64,000 nt of DNA from Closterium sp. Naga37s-1 (Eukaryota > Streptophyta > Zygnematophyceae > Desmidiales > Closteriaceae): the NCBI GenBank assembly GCA_947471745.1, contig CANJKZ010000820.1, forward strand, positions 1,711,501 through 1,775,500. Direction: 5' to 3'. The first letter of the stretch is position 1, and every line of letters starts with the position of its first letter. Of this stretch, positions 32,910 through 44,813 are shown piece by piece. Position numbers and translations under genes: made by a program. The notes under the pieces were generated by a model, which was not told the DNA's origin, did no database searches, and was given only the letters and a program-made list of their open reading frames with translations.

Positions 32910-33651
32910 CCTGTGTTAAAATGGAATCAGCAAACGCGAAAACACGACAAGACCGCGAAAACACCTCCAAAAACAGGGTTGATAGTAAGTGCCGCAAAAA
33001 ATGCGCAACTACTAACACCACCTATTCTCAGACGAGATTCGCACATTCCGGACGTTGAAATTGCTGACACAAAACAGAGGGGTAGTATGTGGAGCGCAAA
33101 CAAAGCTGCTACTAATACCACTATAATTCTCGAATTTGCTTCGCGCGTTGCGCACGTAGACTTTGGTCACACAAAACATTGGGATAATAGGTGCCGCGAA
33201 AACCAAGCCACAAAGTTGATTCTCTGCTGTGCTTCCCGCTTTTATTGAGTTGAAATTGCTCACACAAAACCGCGGTAAACCCTAAACCGCGAAACGGAGC
33301 TAGTAGTAACACCAAGAACAACTCTAGCTAGGGGACCGCTTCCCTAATGTACTACGACCCCTACCTTCTACCCCTATTCCCCAATCCCCTAATCCCCCCT
33401 CCCTTAACCCCGTCCTATCTCTCACCTTGAAGAAGCCTTGCTTGAAGGGAAGGAGAGATGAGAAACTGAAGAAAAAAGCGAGATGCGAATGCACAAATGG
33501 AAAATGACGACCTGCAACCCCAAATAAGCGTTTCTGCCCTCACCCTCCTCAGCGAAAAGACATAGGTTCGGGATATGCGAACCTATGCTATCGGGCCTGA
33601 CCTTATCCCAACCCGTAAGAGTGCCTCGCTTTGGCAAATATCCTCGCAGCA
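32910..33651 (-). promoter_or_regulatory. Upstream region of gene A with GCGAAA motifs
   Basis: Repeated GCGAAAAC phrases (near 32936, 32958, 33204, 33286) and a stretch resembling the upstream region of gene B (AAATGACGACCT; TTCGGG and GCGAACC). Element 2 has inserted at its outer edge. Whether any of it is a promoter is inference from position and from the paralogous conservation. Confidence 0.4.
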
Positions 33652-33656
33652 GAGTC
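33652..33656. repeat. Target-site duplication GAGTC, left copy of element 2
   Basis: GAGTC also follows the right LTR at 39360-39364. Confidence 0.95.
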
Positions 33657-33978
33657 TGTGAAATAACGAGGAATGATTGACTAGGAAATGAGTTGGGTAC
33701 AAATATGTAACCCTAGGAAACTGTACCCCATAATGTCTACCCCACTACAGCCTAGAAAGACTATAGCATGAATGTTTGACACACCCCCATAGGCAAAGTG
33801 GGGGAGAACAAGGGGTCACAAGACCAGTCAAGCAAAGCACAGCAAGCTCAGGGTGGATCACAATGTCAACACACATTCCGAGCACAATTTCAAGGCCACA
33901 AGGCCAGTTCACATGCAAGATGATATATAAAGGTAAACAAGCAAGTGCAGGTATAGATAGATCACAGTACAAGCAAGG

Positions 33979-36900
33979 TCAAGAAGTGAGCAAGTGAGGC
34001 CAAGTAGGCAGAAGACCTAGCATCGTACAAAAGCGCTGATAATCACAAGGCTGAAGTGCCTTGGTAAAGATATCAGCAGTGTTGGCCCGAGAGGCCACGT
34101 ACGCAAGTCGCAGCTGACCACGCTGCTGCAGCTCACGAGCAAGGAAGTAGCGCAGAGCAATGTGCTTCGTTCTGTGCTCCAGTCTGTGCTCCCGACACAA
34201 GGCCAGCATGGCCTTGTTTTCTACGTACAGAACTGGAGGAGAACGAGGCGGCTCTCCTAGGTTAGTCAGCAGGTAGGTGAGCCAGCGTAACTCCTGTGCA
34301 GCCATGGCCCCTGCGTAGATCTCAGCCTCATAGCTGGAGCCGAGAACAGAAGACGAGCGGGTAGACCGCCACGAAACAGAGCCAGAACCAAGGCTGAAGG
34401 TGTAACCCTGTGACGACCGCTGCGTAGCCTGGTCGTCAGCCCAAGAAGCGTCTGCGTGACCAGTGAGGACCACTGGACTCCGCCCTCCAAGCACGAGCCC
34501 CATGCCCGACGTATTGCACAAGTAGCGCAACACCCTCTTCGCTGCAGCCATGTGCTCTGGTCGGTGTCTCCCAGGAGCAACATAGTGTGCCAAGATGCTA
34601 AGAGGGTATGCAAGGTCAGGTCGAGTGCAGGTCATCAGGTACATGAGGCAGCCAACAAGCTCTGGGTACGGGCCACTCGGCTCTACGGACTCATCCGAAG
34701 GCAGAGCTGAGAGCGAGTGGCGAGTAGACAGAGGAGTGGCCTGAGGCGAGGAGTACGTGAAGTCGAAGCGCTGAAGGACCTGCTGCACCATGTGTGACTA
34801 AGTTAGAGTAATGGTGCGCCGTGCTCTGTCCCGGGTGATCTGCAAGCCAAGGTAGCTGCGCAGTTCACCCAGGTCTGTGCACGTGTGTCTCTTCTGCAGC
34901 TCGGACTTCACGTGGGCGAGTCCAGCAGTGTCAGCAGTAGCAAAGACCAAGTCGTCGACGTACACGAGGATGTAGAACGGCGGCAAAGAAGTGTCGGTGC
35001 GTAGAAACAGCGACGGGTCGGCAGTAGAAGGAGCAAACCCAAGAGCCGCAAGTGTAGTCCTCAGTGTGTCGTGCCACTCACGGGGTGCCTGGCGGAGACC
35101 GTAGACTGGCCGCCGGAGGCTCCACTGGGTACGAGGAGGAAACGACCCAGTGAAGCCAGGTGGGCGGCGCAGCCAGATCTCCTCGTGCAGGCTGCCCTGT
35201 AGGAAAGCAGTGCTGAAGTCAAGAGAGTGAAGCTCGTAGTCGCGCTGAGCGGCTATATGCAGCAGCACCCGAAGAGTGGTCATCTTCGGGGTGGGAGAGA
35301 AGGTCTGAAAGTAGTCAACTTTCTGCCGCTAACTGAAGCCTCGAGCCACGTAACGCGCCTTGAAGACAGGCGGAGAACCCGACGGCCGCTTCACCCTGAA
35401 AATCCACATGCCACTGACGATGTTCGCCCCAGGTGGGGGAACCTCGTCGACGTAGGTGCCTGTGGACTTCCAAGAAGCCATCTCTGCGTCCATGGCTGAC
35501 TGCCACTGAGAGGAGTAGGGACTCTCTATCGCCTCTGCGTAAGAGCGCGGAGTCGGGATGTCTGCTGCATCCGGGTCTCCCTCAGGGGCAATCAGCATGG
35601 ACACGAGATGAGGCAAAGCAGCAGCAAAACACTGGAACTCCTCCTGCCTGTCCTCAAGGACGTCCGTGCTAAGAGCACACTCACCCCCGACGGACGGAGG
35701 ACAGACAGACTCAGACTCAGCAACAAGACTAGCGGCGTAGTCTAGACGACAGCGAGTAGCGAAGTCGACAAGCTCAGCAACTAAGGCAGACGCAGCAGTG
35801 GACGCAAAGGAAGGGTCAGTGACAGCAGTAGCCAGGAGACGCGTGACAGTAGGACTTGCAGCACGAAGAGAGTCAGACTCCGGGTCAGCAAGAGCAGGAA
35901 GAGAGGACTCTGGGGGAGACGGCAAAGGGACACGCAGTGGAGCAGTGGAAGGACGCAGTGCCATCTGGTGTGTGCCCGGGACCGCAGGAGGACGCTGACG
36001 CAGAACACGACGACTAGTGCGAGCAGCACGAACAGGCGACGCAGGACGAGACGCGGGCTCACGACGCTCAGCAAGACCTCCAGTAGGACCAGTGTAGGGA
36101 GGAGGAGCAGGCAGTGGGGAGGCGGGCTGTAACTGTGACTCGGACTGGACAGGCAGTGGAAACTCTAAGGAAGGAGCAGGACCAGTAGAGGGCGGAAGAC
36201 CAAGAACCTGCTCAAGGAGCGGAATGAAGTACGGCCGTGGCCGCGCAGCACCTCCACAACCAGCAGGGATAGGACCAGCACCCCCACGGTCGGCCACGAC
36301 TCCAGCAGCTCCACCAGCTCCAGGAGCAGCTACTCCAGCACCCACAGGAGCACCTGCAACAGCAGCACCTCCAGCTCCAGCAGGAACACCAGAAGACCCA
36401 ACAGCCATAGCTCCAGCACCTCCAGTAGCACCTACTCCAGCACCACCGCTAGCTCCAGCACCGCCAGCAGCTCCAGCACCAGGAGCAACCCCAGGCCCAG
36501 CAGCTCCAGTACCTCCAGTACGAGCACCTCCGGGACCCGTGGCGTCAGCACCCTCAGCAGCAGTAGAACCTCCAGCTCCAGCGGCACCTCCAGCTCCAGC
36601 AGCACGACTCCAGCGCCGAGCAAACCACTCGCGCAGCTCCTGTGGAGAGGGTAGCTCCCGCCGGAACGAACCACCCGAAGGACCTCCAGACCCAGCACCG
36701 CCAGACTCCACACGAGCAGGCCCAGCACCCTCAGGCTCCGCACCCCCAGTCGCAGCACCCCCAGGCTCAGCACCCCCAGACTCAGCACCCCAGACCCAGC
36801 ACCCCCAGGCTCAGCACCCCCAGACTCCGCACCCGCAGGCTCAGCACCCTCAGCAGCACCAGAGTCAACAGCTACCTCGACAGGCTCGACTGCGTCTACC

Positions 36901-38356
36901 TGGGACACACCTGAGGGGGCAGGACCCTGAGGGGGGAGGGGGTCTACCGGGGGAGGACCTGGCGCGAGGAAGAGCGGCGGGGGGGGGAGAGGGGCAGTGC
37001 GGTAGGGGAAGAGACGGTAGTAAGGAACCGACTCGTCAAACGTGACGTCCTGGGAGGACAGAACACGGCGCAAGGTGGGGTGGTAAAACTGCCAACCAGG
37101 CGCGTCAGGGGGGAAGCCAAGGAAGACGCAGGGAACAGCACGAGGGGACAGCTTGTCCGCAGACAAGTCGCGGACAAAAGCCCGAGATCCCCAGACACGG
37201 AACGCAGACGCATCGCCAACCTTCCCCGTCCACCGCAGAGTAGGGTGGGTCACTCGCTGACTCGCAGGAGTGAACTGGTCAACCCCCCCATCCTGTAGGT
37301 CAGCACCACTCACCAGGTTCGTAGAGAACGAGGGAAGGTAAAGACCTGACAGGGTGCCAGAAGGGGCCGCCGGACACGGTAAGACAGTGGAGAAGTGGGC
37401 AAGGACAGGACCCCCAGAGGGGTCTGCCAACGAGACTGCAACCTGCCGACTAAGTGGCGTTAGTGTGGTGCGGTCTCGAAAGAAGGAGCGGGAAGCACCC
37501 GAGTCAAGGGTGAAAGTGTGCAAAGCCTGAGCGGACGCGGTACCTGAGAGAGCAGACTCACTAGCACCTGGGGCAGCAGACTCACCAGCACCTGGAGCAG
37601 CAGACGCACTAGCACCTGGAGCAGCAGCCTCACCAGCACCTAGAGCAGCAGCCTCAATGCCCGGGTCAGACGGAACACACAGGTAACAGTCACCCTTTTT
37701 TTTTAGTAGACACAACATACATGGCAGCAAGAATAGCATCATAATCAAGATCAAAGATAGCAACCCCCGACCTAAGCAACTCGCCCCAGCGAGGGATCTC
37801 AGTGGCGTCAGGGAACTGGAGACGCCAGGCGTCTGTCAGGCGGCCGAAGCGGCGCTGGGTGGTGTGCGGGCCACCGCACGGCTCACCAGTGCGGTCGCCG
37901 GTACGCAGGACGTAGGCACAGGGACCAGCACCCCCACCCCGCTGACGCGCAGCATACCACTCACGAAGCTGCTGAGGGGGCGGGATCTCACGAGTGCGCT
38001 GCTGCTGCTGGCGGTGACCACCACTGAAGCCGCCCCGCTGCACAGAGCCACCCCGACCAGCTCCACCGTCGCTGCCACCGCCGCCACCACCGCCTCCTCC
38101 GCTCCCACCGCCACTGCCGCCGCCGCCTCCGCCTCCACCGCCGCCACCGAAGCCCCCACCCCCGCCACCACTCCCACCGCCACCCCCACCCCCTCCGCCG
38201 CCTCCACCGCCACCTCCACCGCCACCTCCACCGCCACCACAGTGAGAGACCATCTTTCCTATCGCACTGCAGGAAAAGCTGCAGATCATCGACCCACACC
38301 TCAAAGTCGACAGCCCGACCCTCAGCATCAAAGGTGAGAACATTGGGGGTAGCCAT
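33979..38356 (-). pseudogene. Element 2 gag-pol remnant
   Basis: Starts MATPNVLTFDAEGRAVDFEV, then Gly-rich, then a zinc knuckle whose last Cys is Arg (QRRF versus QRCF in elements 4 and 5), protease LDSGASRSFFRD, a piece of integrase zinc region joined to the integrase C-terminus (AFRVWGSRAFVRD), a frame change in the GGAEP repeats near 36785, RT (FSTAFLQGSLHEEI, YVDDLVF) and RNase H ([16 protein letters not shown]). TAG at 35329 and 34798 each stand where elements 4 and 5 have CAG. Ends TGA. Confidence 0.93.
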
Positions 38357-39180
38357 GACAGCAGCAGCAGCAGGCTAGCAGCAGGAGCAGCAGGCTAGCA
38401 GCAGCAGCAGCAGGCTAGAAGCGGCAACAGCAGAAGGGGCGCGGCTCGGCGGTGCTCTTACCAGGGGCGGGTGGGTAGAGGCCCGCAAGCGGTGGGGCAA
38501 GGCCGAGGTGCGCCGGTAGGAACAGGGCCGCGACAGGGCGGCAGAGGAGGGCCGCGCCTCGGCTGCAGGGTAGGGCCGAGACGGCGGCGGCGGATGTCAC
38601 AGCATTGGCAGCGGCAGTTGTCTCAGCAGGAGCGGCGGCGGCTGTCACGACAGCAGCGGCGGCGGCGACCGGTCGTGGAGGGGCCGCGGAGGAAGCAGCG
38701 GCGGCAGCAGGCGCGACGGCAACTGCTGCTGGGGCGGCGACGACGGGGCGACAGGGCCGTGAAGAGCCGGAGAGGGGCCGCTAAGGGGCCGCGACGAGCC
38801 GCGAAGGGGCCGCGGAGGGGCCGTGAAGGAGCCGCGAAGGGCCGCTGAGGGGCCGTGAAGGGGCCGCGAAGGGCGGCGAAGGGGCCGCGAAGGGCGGCGA
38901 AGGGGCCGAGAAGGGGCCGCGAGGGGCCGCGAAGGGACCGCGAGGGGCCGCGAAGGGCCGCGAAGGGGCCGCGAAGGGCCGTGAGAGGGGCCACAAAGGG
39001 CCGCGAAGGGGCCGCGAAGGGGGCCGCGAAGGGGCCGCGAAGGGCCGTGAGAGGGGCCCTGAAGGGGCCTTAAGAGGGCACGACGAGCCGCTAAGGGCAG
39101 GGGACGCGACGGGAGGGCAGGCGCATGGGGCGCGACTAGGTCAGGCGCGAAGCGCAGTCCGGGCAGGTAAAAAAAAAATC
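38357..39180 (-). repeat. GC-rich leader of element 2
   Basis: Repeats of GGGGCCGCGAAG type with 12-30 bp spacing between the primer-binding site and gag. The same kind of array, with different exact units, occupies this position in elements 3, 4 and 5. Confidence 0.75.
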
Positions 39181-39364
39181 TTTTCAGTGGTGGGCCCTAG
39201 GAAACGTTCCCACTAGGGAACCTGCTCTATACCATGTGAAATAACGATGAATGATTGACTAGGAAATGAGTTGGGTACAAATATGTAACCCTAGGAAACT
39301 GTACCCCATACTGTCTACCCCACTACAGCCTAGAAAGACTATAGCATGAATGTTTGACAGAGTC

Positions 39365-40286
39365 CTCTGTTCGTTTGGTTTTAACGCGCACACCGTGAGC
39401 TCACCGATATTTGTTATTAGGTTCAGTTTGAAGAATCCTCCCTTTTTTTTTCGCACGTCGGTAACTCGCTCTGATGTGCATACGTAACGAAGTCGCTGCA
39501 AGCGCGCCATTGGCCCGGTCACGCGTCTTCGCAGAGCTATCTAGCGAGCATCAAATACATATGTACAGTACTATTTCCCACGAGCATTCAAGCCACGTGT
39601 CGCCCACTAGCGCGTCGCACAATGACACGCGGCGAGTTCGGATTAAAAGGCGAAATGGCTTACCGATTTCGCAGCAGCATTCAGGCGACGACGACATTGC
39701 GCGAAAAGGGAATGGAAAGCCGCCGAGCTGGACGGAAGCCAGAGCCACAAATCCCGTTCGTGCCACTTTTCGTTCTGACAGTGATGGCCATGTGCCAGAG
39801 CACCAACAAGCGCGGCATGAAACGAGCCCAAAGTGATCCAATGGCTGAATCGCACGCAACGCGAAATTTGCATGAGCGGGAATGTGTGTTTGGAGCCATG
39901 CAGAGAGGGCCTGAGTCATACTCTTCCGTGTGTTCTGAAACGCGAACGACACTAACAGGATCGACGCGAACGACACTTCCACGAACGAGTCTAACAAAAG
40001 GCCACGGGAATCTTGATTGCGCGAAACCTGAACACTATGTTTTCTCAAAAATTCGCAACTGCTAGACTGACCCCTGCTGATGTGTTTCGTGTTGTGTTGT
40101 GTTCTCTTTGCCCTCTGGAATAAACGATTTTGCAATCATGATTGAGTTTGCTACCTAGACTTAACACGACAAAACCCCCGTTGAGACCTAAACAGGTGTA
40201 GCACAACCCGATTCAAAAACAAAAACACAAAAGCGAATCCAGAGTAAAAAAAACTCAACCACCCGTACGCCAAAAACATGCCGCGA
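39365..40286. other. Spacer between element 2 and the 3' end of gene B
   Basis: No clear gene. It originally lay between genes A and B. GCGAAA-type phrases recur (39699, 39858, 40018). Reading frames of up to 190 codons exist on both strands but show no similarity to the neighbours. Confidence 0.45.
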
Positions 40287-43200
40287 TCACATTTCCTCCG
40301 TTTCATCGTCGTCAAGCTCAATAGCCTGGGAGCCACCTTCGTCGTCCGATTTCGCGGCACTCTTTTTTCCAGCCTGGGAGCCACCTTCGTCATCAGATTT
40401 CGCGGCACTCTTTCTTACACGCGACCGGCTAACGTCACGATTCTTGGCCTTCGCGCGTTCGTCACCGCACTCGATGTACAAGCCCAGCGCCCGCATCTTC
40501 TTTGCGGCATCTGGGTCGAAGTTCCAGGTTCTCAGCACATCCACCTTCTCGTGAATGGTGCTCTTCTCATTTTTCGTGACAGATGCTTTTTTCGCGACCT
40601 CGAAATGTTTCGCGACCTGGAGTTCGATCTTAGCAGCATCATGTCCCTTCTTCGCTGCTGTGACGATGTGCTTCCAAACCGCGAGGTAGAGAACCACGCT
40701 CAGATCGCTCGCTCCTGCAAGCAACGCGGCCTGTTTCGCGCTCGCTTCCGCGCTCTTCAGATCACATCCCTTACACTGCATCCAGGAAACTGCGCAAACA
40801 AACGCCACACTCCCAGCACCAGAGGGCACAAACTTCTTGCCCTTCGCGGATGAATCGTCCGCCACGGTCTCGAGTCCAACCGCAGCAGAGCAGGCGACCT
40901 CGTCGCTCGCTTCCGCGTTTTCGTTCTTTAAAGTCCTGTATCGTTTCATCACAGCTCGAATCCTGCATGCGGGACATCGATATAATTAGAGACGTGTTGT
41001 ATAATGACATCGCAAACCACCGATACCAGACTATTCGGACCTTTCGGGGCTCGCGCAGATACCTCGCAGATAAAGCACCGCGAAAACTCCAGGGTGCATA
41101 ATCCGCGCCACATCAAGATCGGAGGTCCACTCCTCTTTTTCCTCGTCAATCAGAACCAGCTTGTCCTCGGTAATCTTCTGATTCCACACCATCTGTGCCA
41201 CCGCGCACAGAAACCGCACGGTAGGGAGCTTGGCGTGGGAACCGAAGTACCAGCGTGACGAGTGGTGAAGCTCCAAGGTGAACAAGCCCCGCGAGTTTTG
41301 CCGTATACCAACGCCCCATTTCGGATCCTCCTTCTCCTTTCCTTTCGCGCTTCCCTTCTCGTCCGCCTTCTCCGGGTGCTGAACCATGGACAACCACTTC
41401 TGCATGGCCTCCGTTGCCTTAGCATCTGCGTCAGGGATTTCCTCTGCGCCATGCAGCAAGGGCACACCAGCCTGCTGGGTCGCGGCACCTCCAGCTGCTG
41501 GCGGCCCTCCAGTGCCAGACGCGATCGGCGAGGGCCTCTTGACAGTCGCACCCGCGGCTTTGGACTTCTGAGCCAAACTCCCGCAGCCAGGTTCTCGGGC
41601 CTCCGGTTGCTCGGACGAGCCCTTTGCTTTCTTGGGGGGCGGCGAGGGTGAACGGGGTGTCGGTAACCCTTATGGCCTCTTCACCCCGCGATCCTCGCTC
41701 CCCGTTGCTTCTGCGGTTTCAAAGCGCAAGGGTCCGGTGACCATCCTGATGCCTCCACCTCCACGGTCCGCGGCAGTCGCCACACCTGCCTCGAGCGTCC
41801 CCATCCTTCCCCACGGGGCCATCTCGTAACGCGTTCGCGCCACCGCATCCAAAATCGAATCGGCAATCAAAGCCTTCAGTCCCACCATCGTGTCCTCCAA
41901 CCTACGGAGCGTACGGTCCGCGGTGCGGTCCACAGCTGCAGACCCACGCTCAACCCTTGCTCCTGGACCAAGCCCTCGACTGTCCGCGCCCATTCTTCCT
42001 CCAGTGGCAACATTGCGGTCTCGCTGCTCACCGTCCTTGCCGTCGCCATCCCCTTCACCCGCCCCCTCGGTTTCTTGATCGCCCTCTGCTTCCTTATATT
42101 CCTCGTCGTCGGACTCCTCCTGCCTGGCCTCGACCGCGTGTCGCCGGCCTGACGCCTCTCCGGACCCTCCGGCCTGGTCGGAGATGCTCATTTTGATAGC
42201 GATGTCCTGCGCGTGCTTCAGAATTTGGCCGCGAGTTGCTTTCAGATTCTTGTTCGCCACGGCACAGACCGGAGCATCGGAATTCTTCGCCAGAGTCACG
42301 AATTCCGAAAGCAGGCGCTGGAACCCGTAGACGCTCTTCACGCCCGATCCACACCGCGAATCATCTATCGCGGTTAGGTCCTGCACGCGATTACAGAAGA
42401 TAGGTCAGTTTCGCAGAGGCGTGCAATGTGCAATCAGTGAGTGCGTTTGATTTCCCACGAACCATGTGTGTCCGCTTCAAAGCCATCACCCGCGGATGCA
42501 CAAGTTTAAGGCTGGGCTCCTTGTCCTGTTTTGCATACGTCTCGAAAGAGGACTTGAACCACCTGCGACCCAAATCGCACGGCCACGCGTCAGAAGTCGG
42601 AATCAGCGCGAACCCTCCAAGTGCGAAAAAAACATGACAGTTTTCTTACGCGACAATCTCCTCCACCTTCGAGGCGTGCCCGTCAGGTCCCACGCCCGGG
42701 TCAATATGGATGAGTTGAGTCGCGCAGCCCTCGCTGCCCTCGTTCTGCAAGTCGTTCGGCTTGAAAAACACGATAATGCTACACAGCGGCTCGTTGATAT
42801 CCGACCTGCTCATGGCCATGCGAAAAAAACGTTAGGCACTGCACTAGTTCCATTTCGCATTGCTCGTGAAAATCGCGGCCAATCCGTACTTGGACCACAG
42901 GGGGAAAGCGAGGAGGTCGGACTTGAGCATGGCGGGTATGGGGGCATCGGATGCCAGCAACTTTGCTTGCTGCGCCGACGTATAAATCTTTGTCGTTTTG
43001 CGTCGATCACCTCCGTGTTTCTCCAACACGAAACTGAGAACATAACAAAAAACACGAGCAGCTTAGATCCGTCAGAACAATACCGGCGCGCGATTGAAGA
43101 TGAAACACGAAGCGCACTCTTACATGCACGCGAAATCGAGGACTGCGGCGGTGAAGTCGGCGCTATCGTCCGCGAGAACGGACTTGTCTTCCGCGGCCAG

Positions 43201-43290
43201 GACAACGGTGGCTCCGCCCGCCTCCACTGCGACGTCAAACTTCTTAAGGCACCCGACGGGGTCGGACAACGCTCGCGCCTCACAAGCCAT
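40287..43290 (-). pseudogene. Gene B: unknown six-exon family member, paralogue of A and C
   Basis: Exons (minus): 43290-43124, 43033-42890, 42803-42650, 42562-42463, 42380-41041 and 40962-40287. Features parallel gene A: EAGGATVVLAAEDKSVLADD, LLAFPLWSK, CSIIVFFKPNDLQ with QLIHIDPG, WFKSSFETYAKQDKEPSL, VYGFQRLLSEF, an acidic linker, EEWTSDLDVARIMHPGVF, and a C-terminal helix-rich domain with VLYLAVWKHIV and VLRTWNFD, ending in acidic repeats (SAAKSDDEGGSQA twice) then TGA. One in-frame TAA at 41670-41672 lies between GVKRP and GLPTPRSPSPPPKK. That is the only lesion I see, so B is the best-preserved of the three. Function unknown; position and company suggest a mobile-element gene. Confidence 0.73.
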
Positions 43291-43385
43291 CCTGTCGAAA
43301 ACGCGAACGGCACAATTCATCATGGCATGCGCGACCGACTGGCGAGCAACATTCGCATCACGAACTCCCAGTGACTGGGTTTAGG

Positions 43386-43500
43386 GTCGCGAAAAAAATA
43401 CGAGGTTCAACGACGCGAAACATGACCGGGTTTAACGACGTGAAAAATGACGGGTTCAACTACGCGAAAAATGACGGGTTCAACGACGCGGAAAATGAGC
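43386..43500 (-). repeat. Short GCGAAA repeats upstream of gene B
   Basis: Four or five imperfect units of 24-27 bp carrying ACGACGCGAAAA and ATGACGGGTTCAAC variants lie about 100-210 bases before the B start codon. Gene A has dispersed copies of the same GCGAAA phrase in the same place, so they may be binding sites. Inference only. Confidence 0.5.
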
Positions 43501-44813
43501 AGCGAACAAAAACCAAAACCGTGCCGATCACTGCGCACTATTTCTACAATCCCGAATTACGCAAAAAAACCAAAATTACAACACACCGCACACCACAACA
43601 ATCTCGGGCCCTACAATTCACCTAGCTATCCACACTCACCCCTTGCACACAAAATCCGCCCACCCTCCTACACCTTTCCCCTATCCCAAGCCCCCGGTGC
43701 TCACCTGGGTTGAAGTTCGAGAGCAGAAGCGAAGGTTGAGAATCGATTGCAAAAAATCACAATCGCTTGCACAAATGAGAAATGACGACCTCGGGCCCCT
43801 TTTACCCCCTCCCCACTCGTGAACCCACGGCTGCAACATCCACCGGTTCGGGTTCACGCGAACCAGGACTTTTGCCACGGACGTGTCCCAAACTGCGGCT
43901 GTGAGGCTCGTTGGGGTTTCGTCCTCGCCTCAGCGTCGCTTGTTTGGAGACTCGGGGACTTAGTGTACCGTGTGGCATGCAAAGTGTACAATCGCGATTG
44001 TGATGGAGATGTTTTCGCTATTGTGATGCGCTAATTTCTTATTATTATGGTCGAACTGATACGCAACATCGTAATGAACGAAACGACATGCACGAGTGCA
44101 GGTGGTCCCCGAGCAGCTGCGTCACCAGGTCGGGTTCTGAGTCAGCTGGGTGGTCCCCACGGTTGGGTGGTCGAGTAGAACTCTGTCGTGTGACGTTTAG
44201 TGAGGAAGAGAGGAATTATATTGTGTGACGTTTTCATCGAACCCGCGATCGTCATGCCTTGGAACGGAAAAAAATCAAACTCTAATGGATGGATCCAAAT
44301 GAAGAGACTTGACTAGCTTTGACTTGTAGTATGCAACTTGCTTTGATTTTCGAGACATTCCCATTGTTCGCTTAGACGAGTACTCCGGGGTGAGGTCGCA
44401 CATTCGAGCTTGCTAGAGCTTTGTAGCGTAGTGTTGTCTAAACCGTTGCTTTTCCGTGAGTGAATTGTGCTCTACATATATTGCGCCCCATGATTTTCAA
44501 CTAGTTGTTTATCACTATAAACTGATTGATGGTTTCGAGCACAATCCTGCTACTTTATAATGCAGTACTCTGTACTAAAGTCTCAGCCATGCTTAGTTTC
44601 CGAAGTAGGAGTGTAGGAATTGATGGTCTAAATTTTAACCCAAAACCGGCGCTAATCAACAATGTTCCGAAGACACAAATGTAACTCTGAACTAGGGGTC
44701 GGTGTAGAGCACAGTAGAAGAGAAGGTAACAATGGTTCCAAGTCAAGAGAAAATTAGAAAAGAGGTCCAAAAAGGGATGACCAGGCAAACATGGAAGCAA
44801 CGAACTTGGGGAA
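43501..44813. other. Spacer between gene B and the recombinase gene
   Basis: Includes a segment at 43750-43900 similar to the upstream region of gene A (GAAATGACGACCT, then paired GGTTCGGGTTC and GCGAACC). Toward 44,000-44,760 it becomes ordinary AT-richer DNA. No gene recognised. Confidence 0.45.

Larger units (their letters stand above)
33657..39359 (-). mobile_element. Element 2: copia-type deletion derivative
   Basis: 5.7 kb, minus orientation, 125-bp LTRs (33657-33781 and 39235-39359, two differences by eye). Next to the 3' LTR lies the purine tract CCTATGGGGGTG, and the primer-binding site TGGTATAGAGCAGG lies inside the 5' LTR. It is the same lineage as elements 4 and 5 by LTR and protein similarity. 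Compared with them it has lost the middle of gag (the frame jumps from DGLSL into the Gly-rich region) and the integrase core (it jumps from QRVTH to PTLRWTG), so it cannot be autonomous. Confidence 0.95.

Noticed and set aside
33270..33290. Telomere-like AAACCCTAAACC
   Set aside because: A single short occurrence without tandem CCCTAAA repeats; similar phrases in the LTRs are also isolated.
39474..40135. Overlapping frames of 120-194 codons between element 2 and gene B
   Set aside because: Several registers are open on both strands, with no similarity to genes A, B or C and no splice context; left as spacer.
20694..43290. Reading genes A, B and C as Ulp1/SENP-type cysteine peptidases
   Set aside because: The order VV-L ... 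FPLW ... CSI-VI ... HIDP ... loosely recalls that fold, but the catalytic His-Trp is not visible, and a Gln/Cys-Gly box is absent or present only as CG in gene B. Too weak to call.
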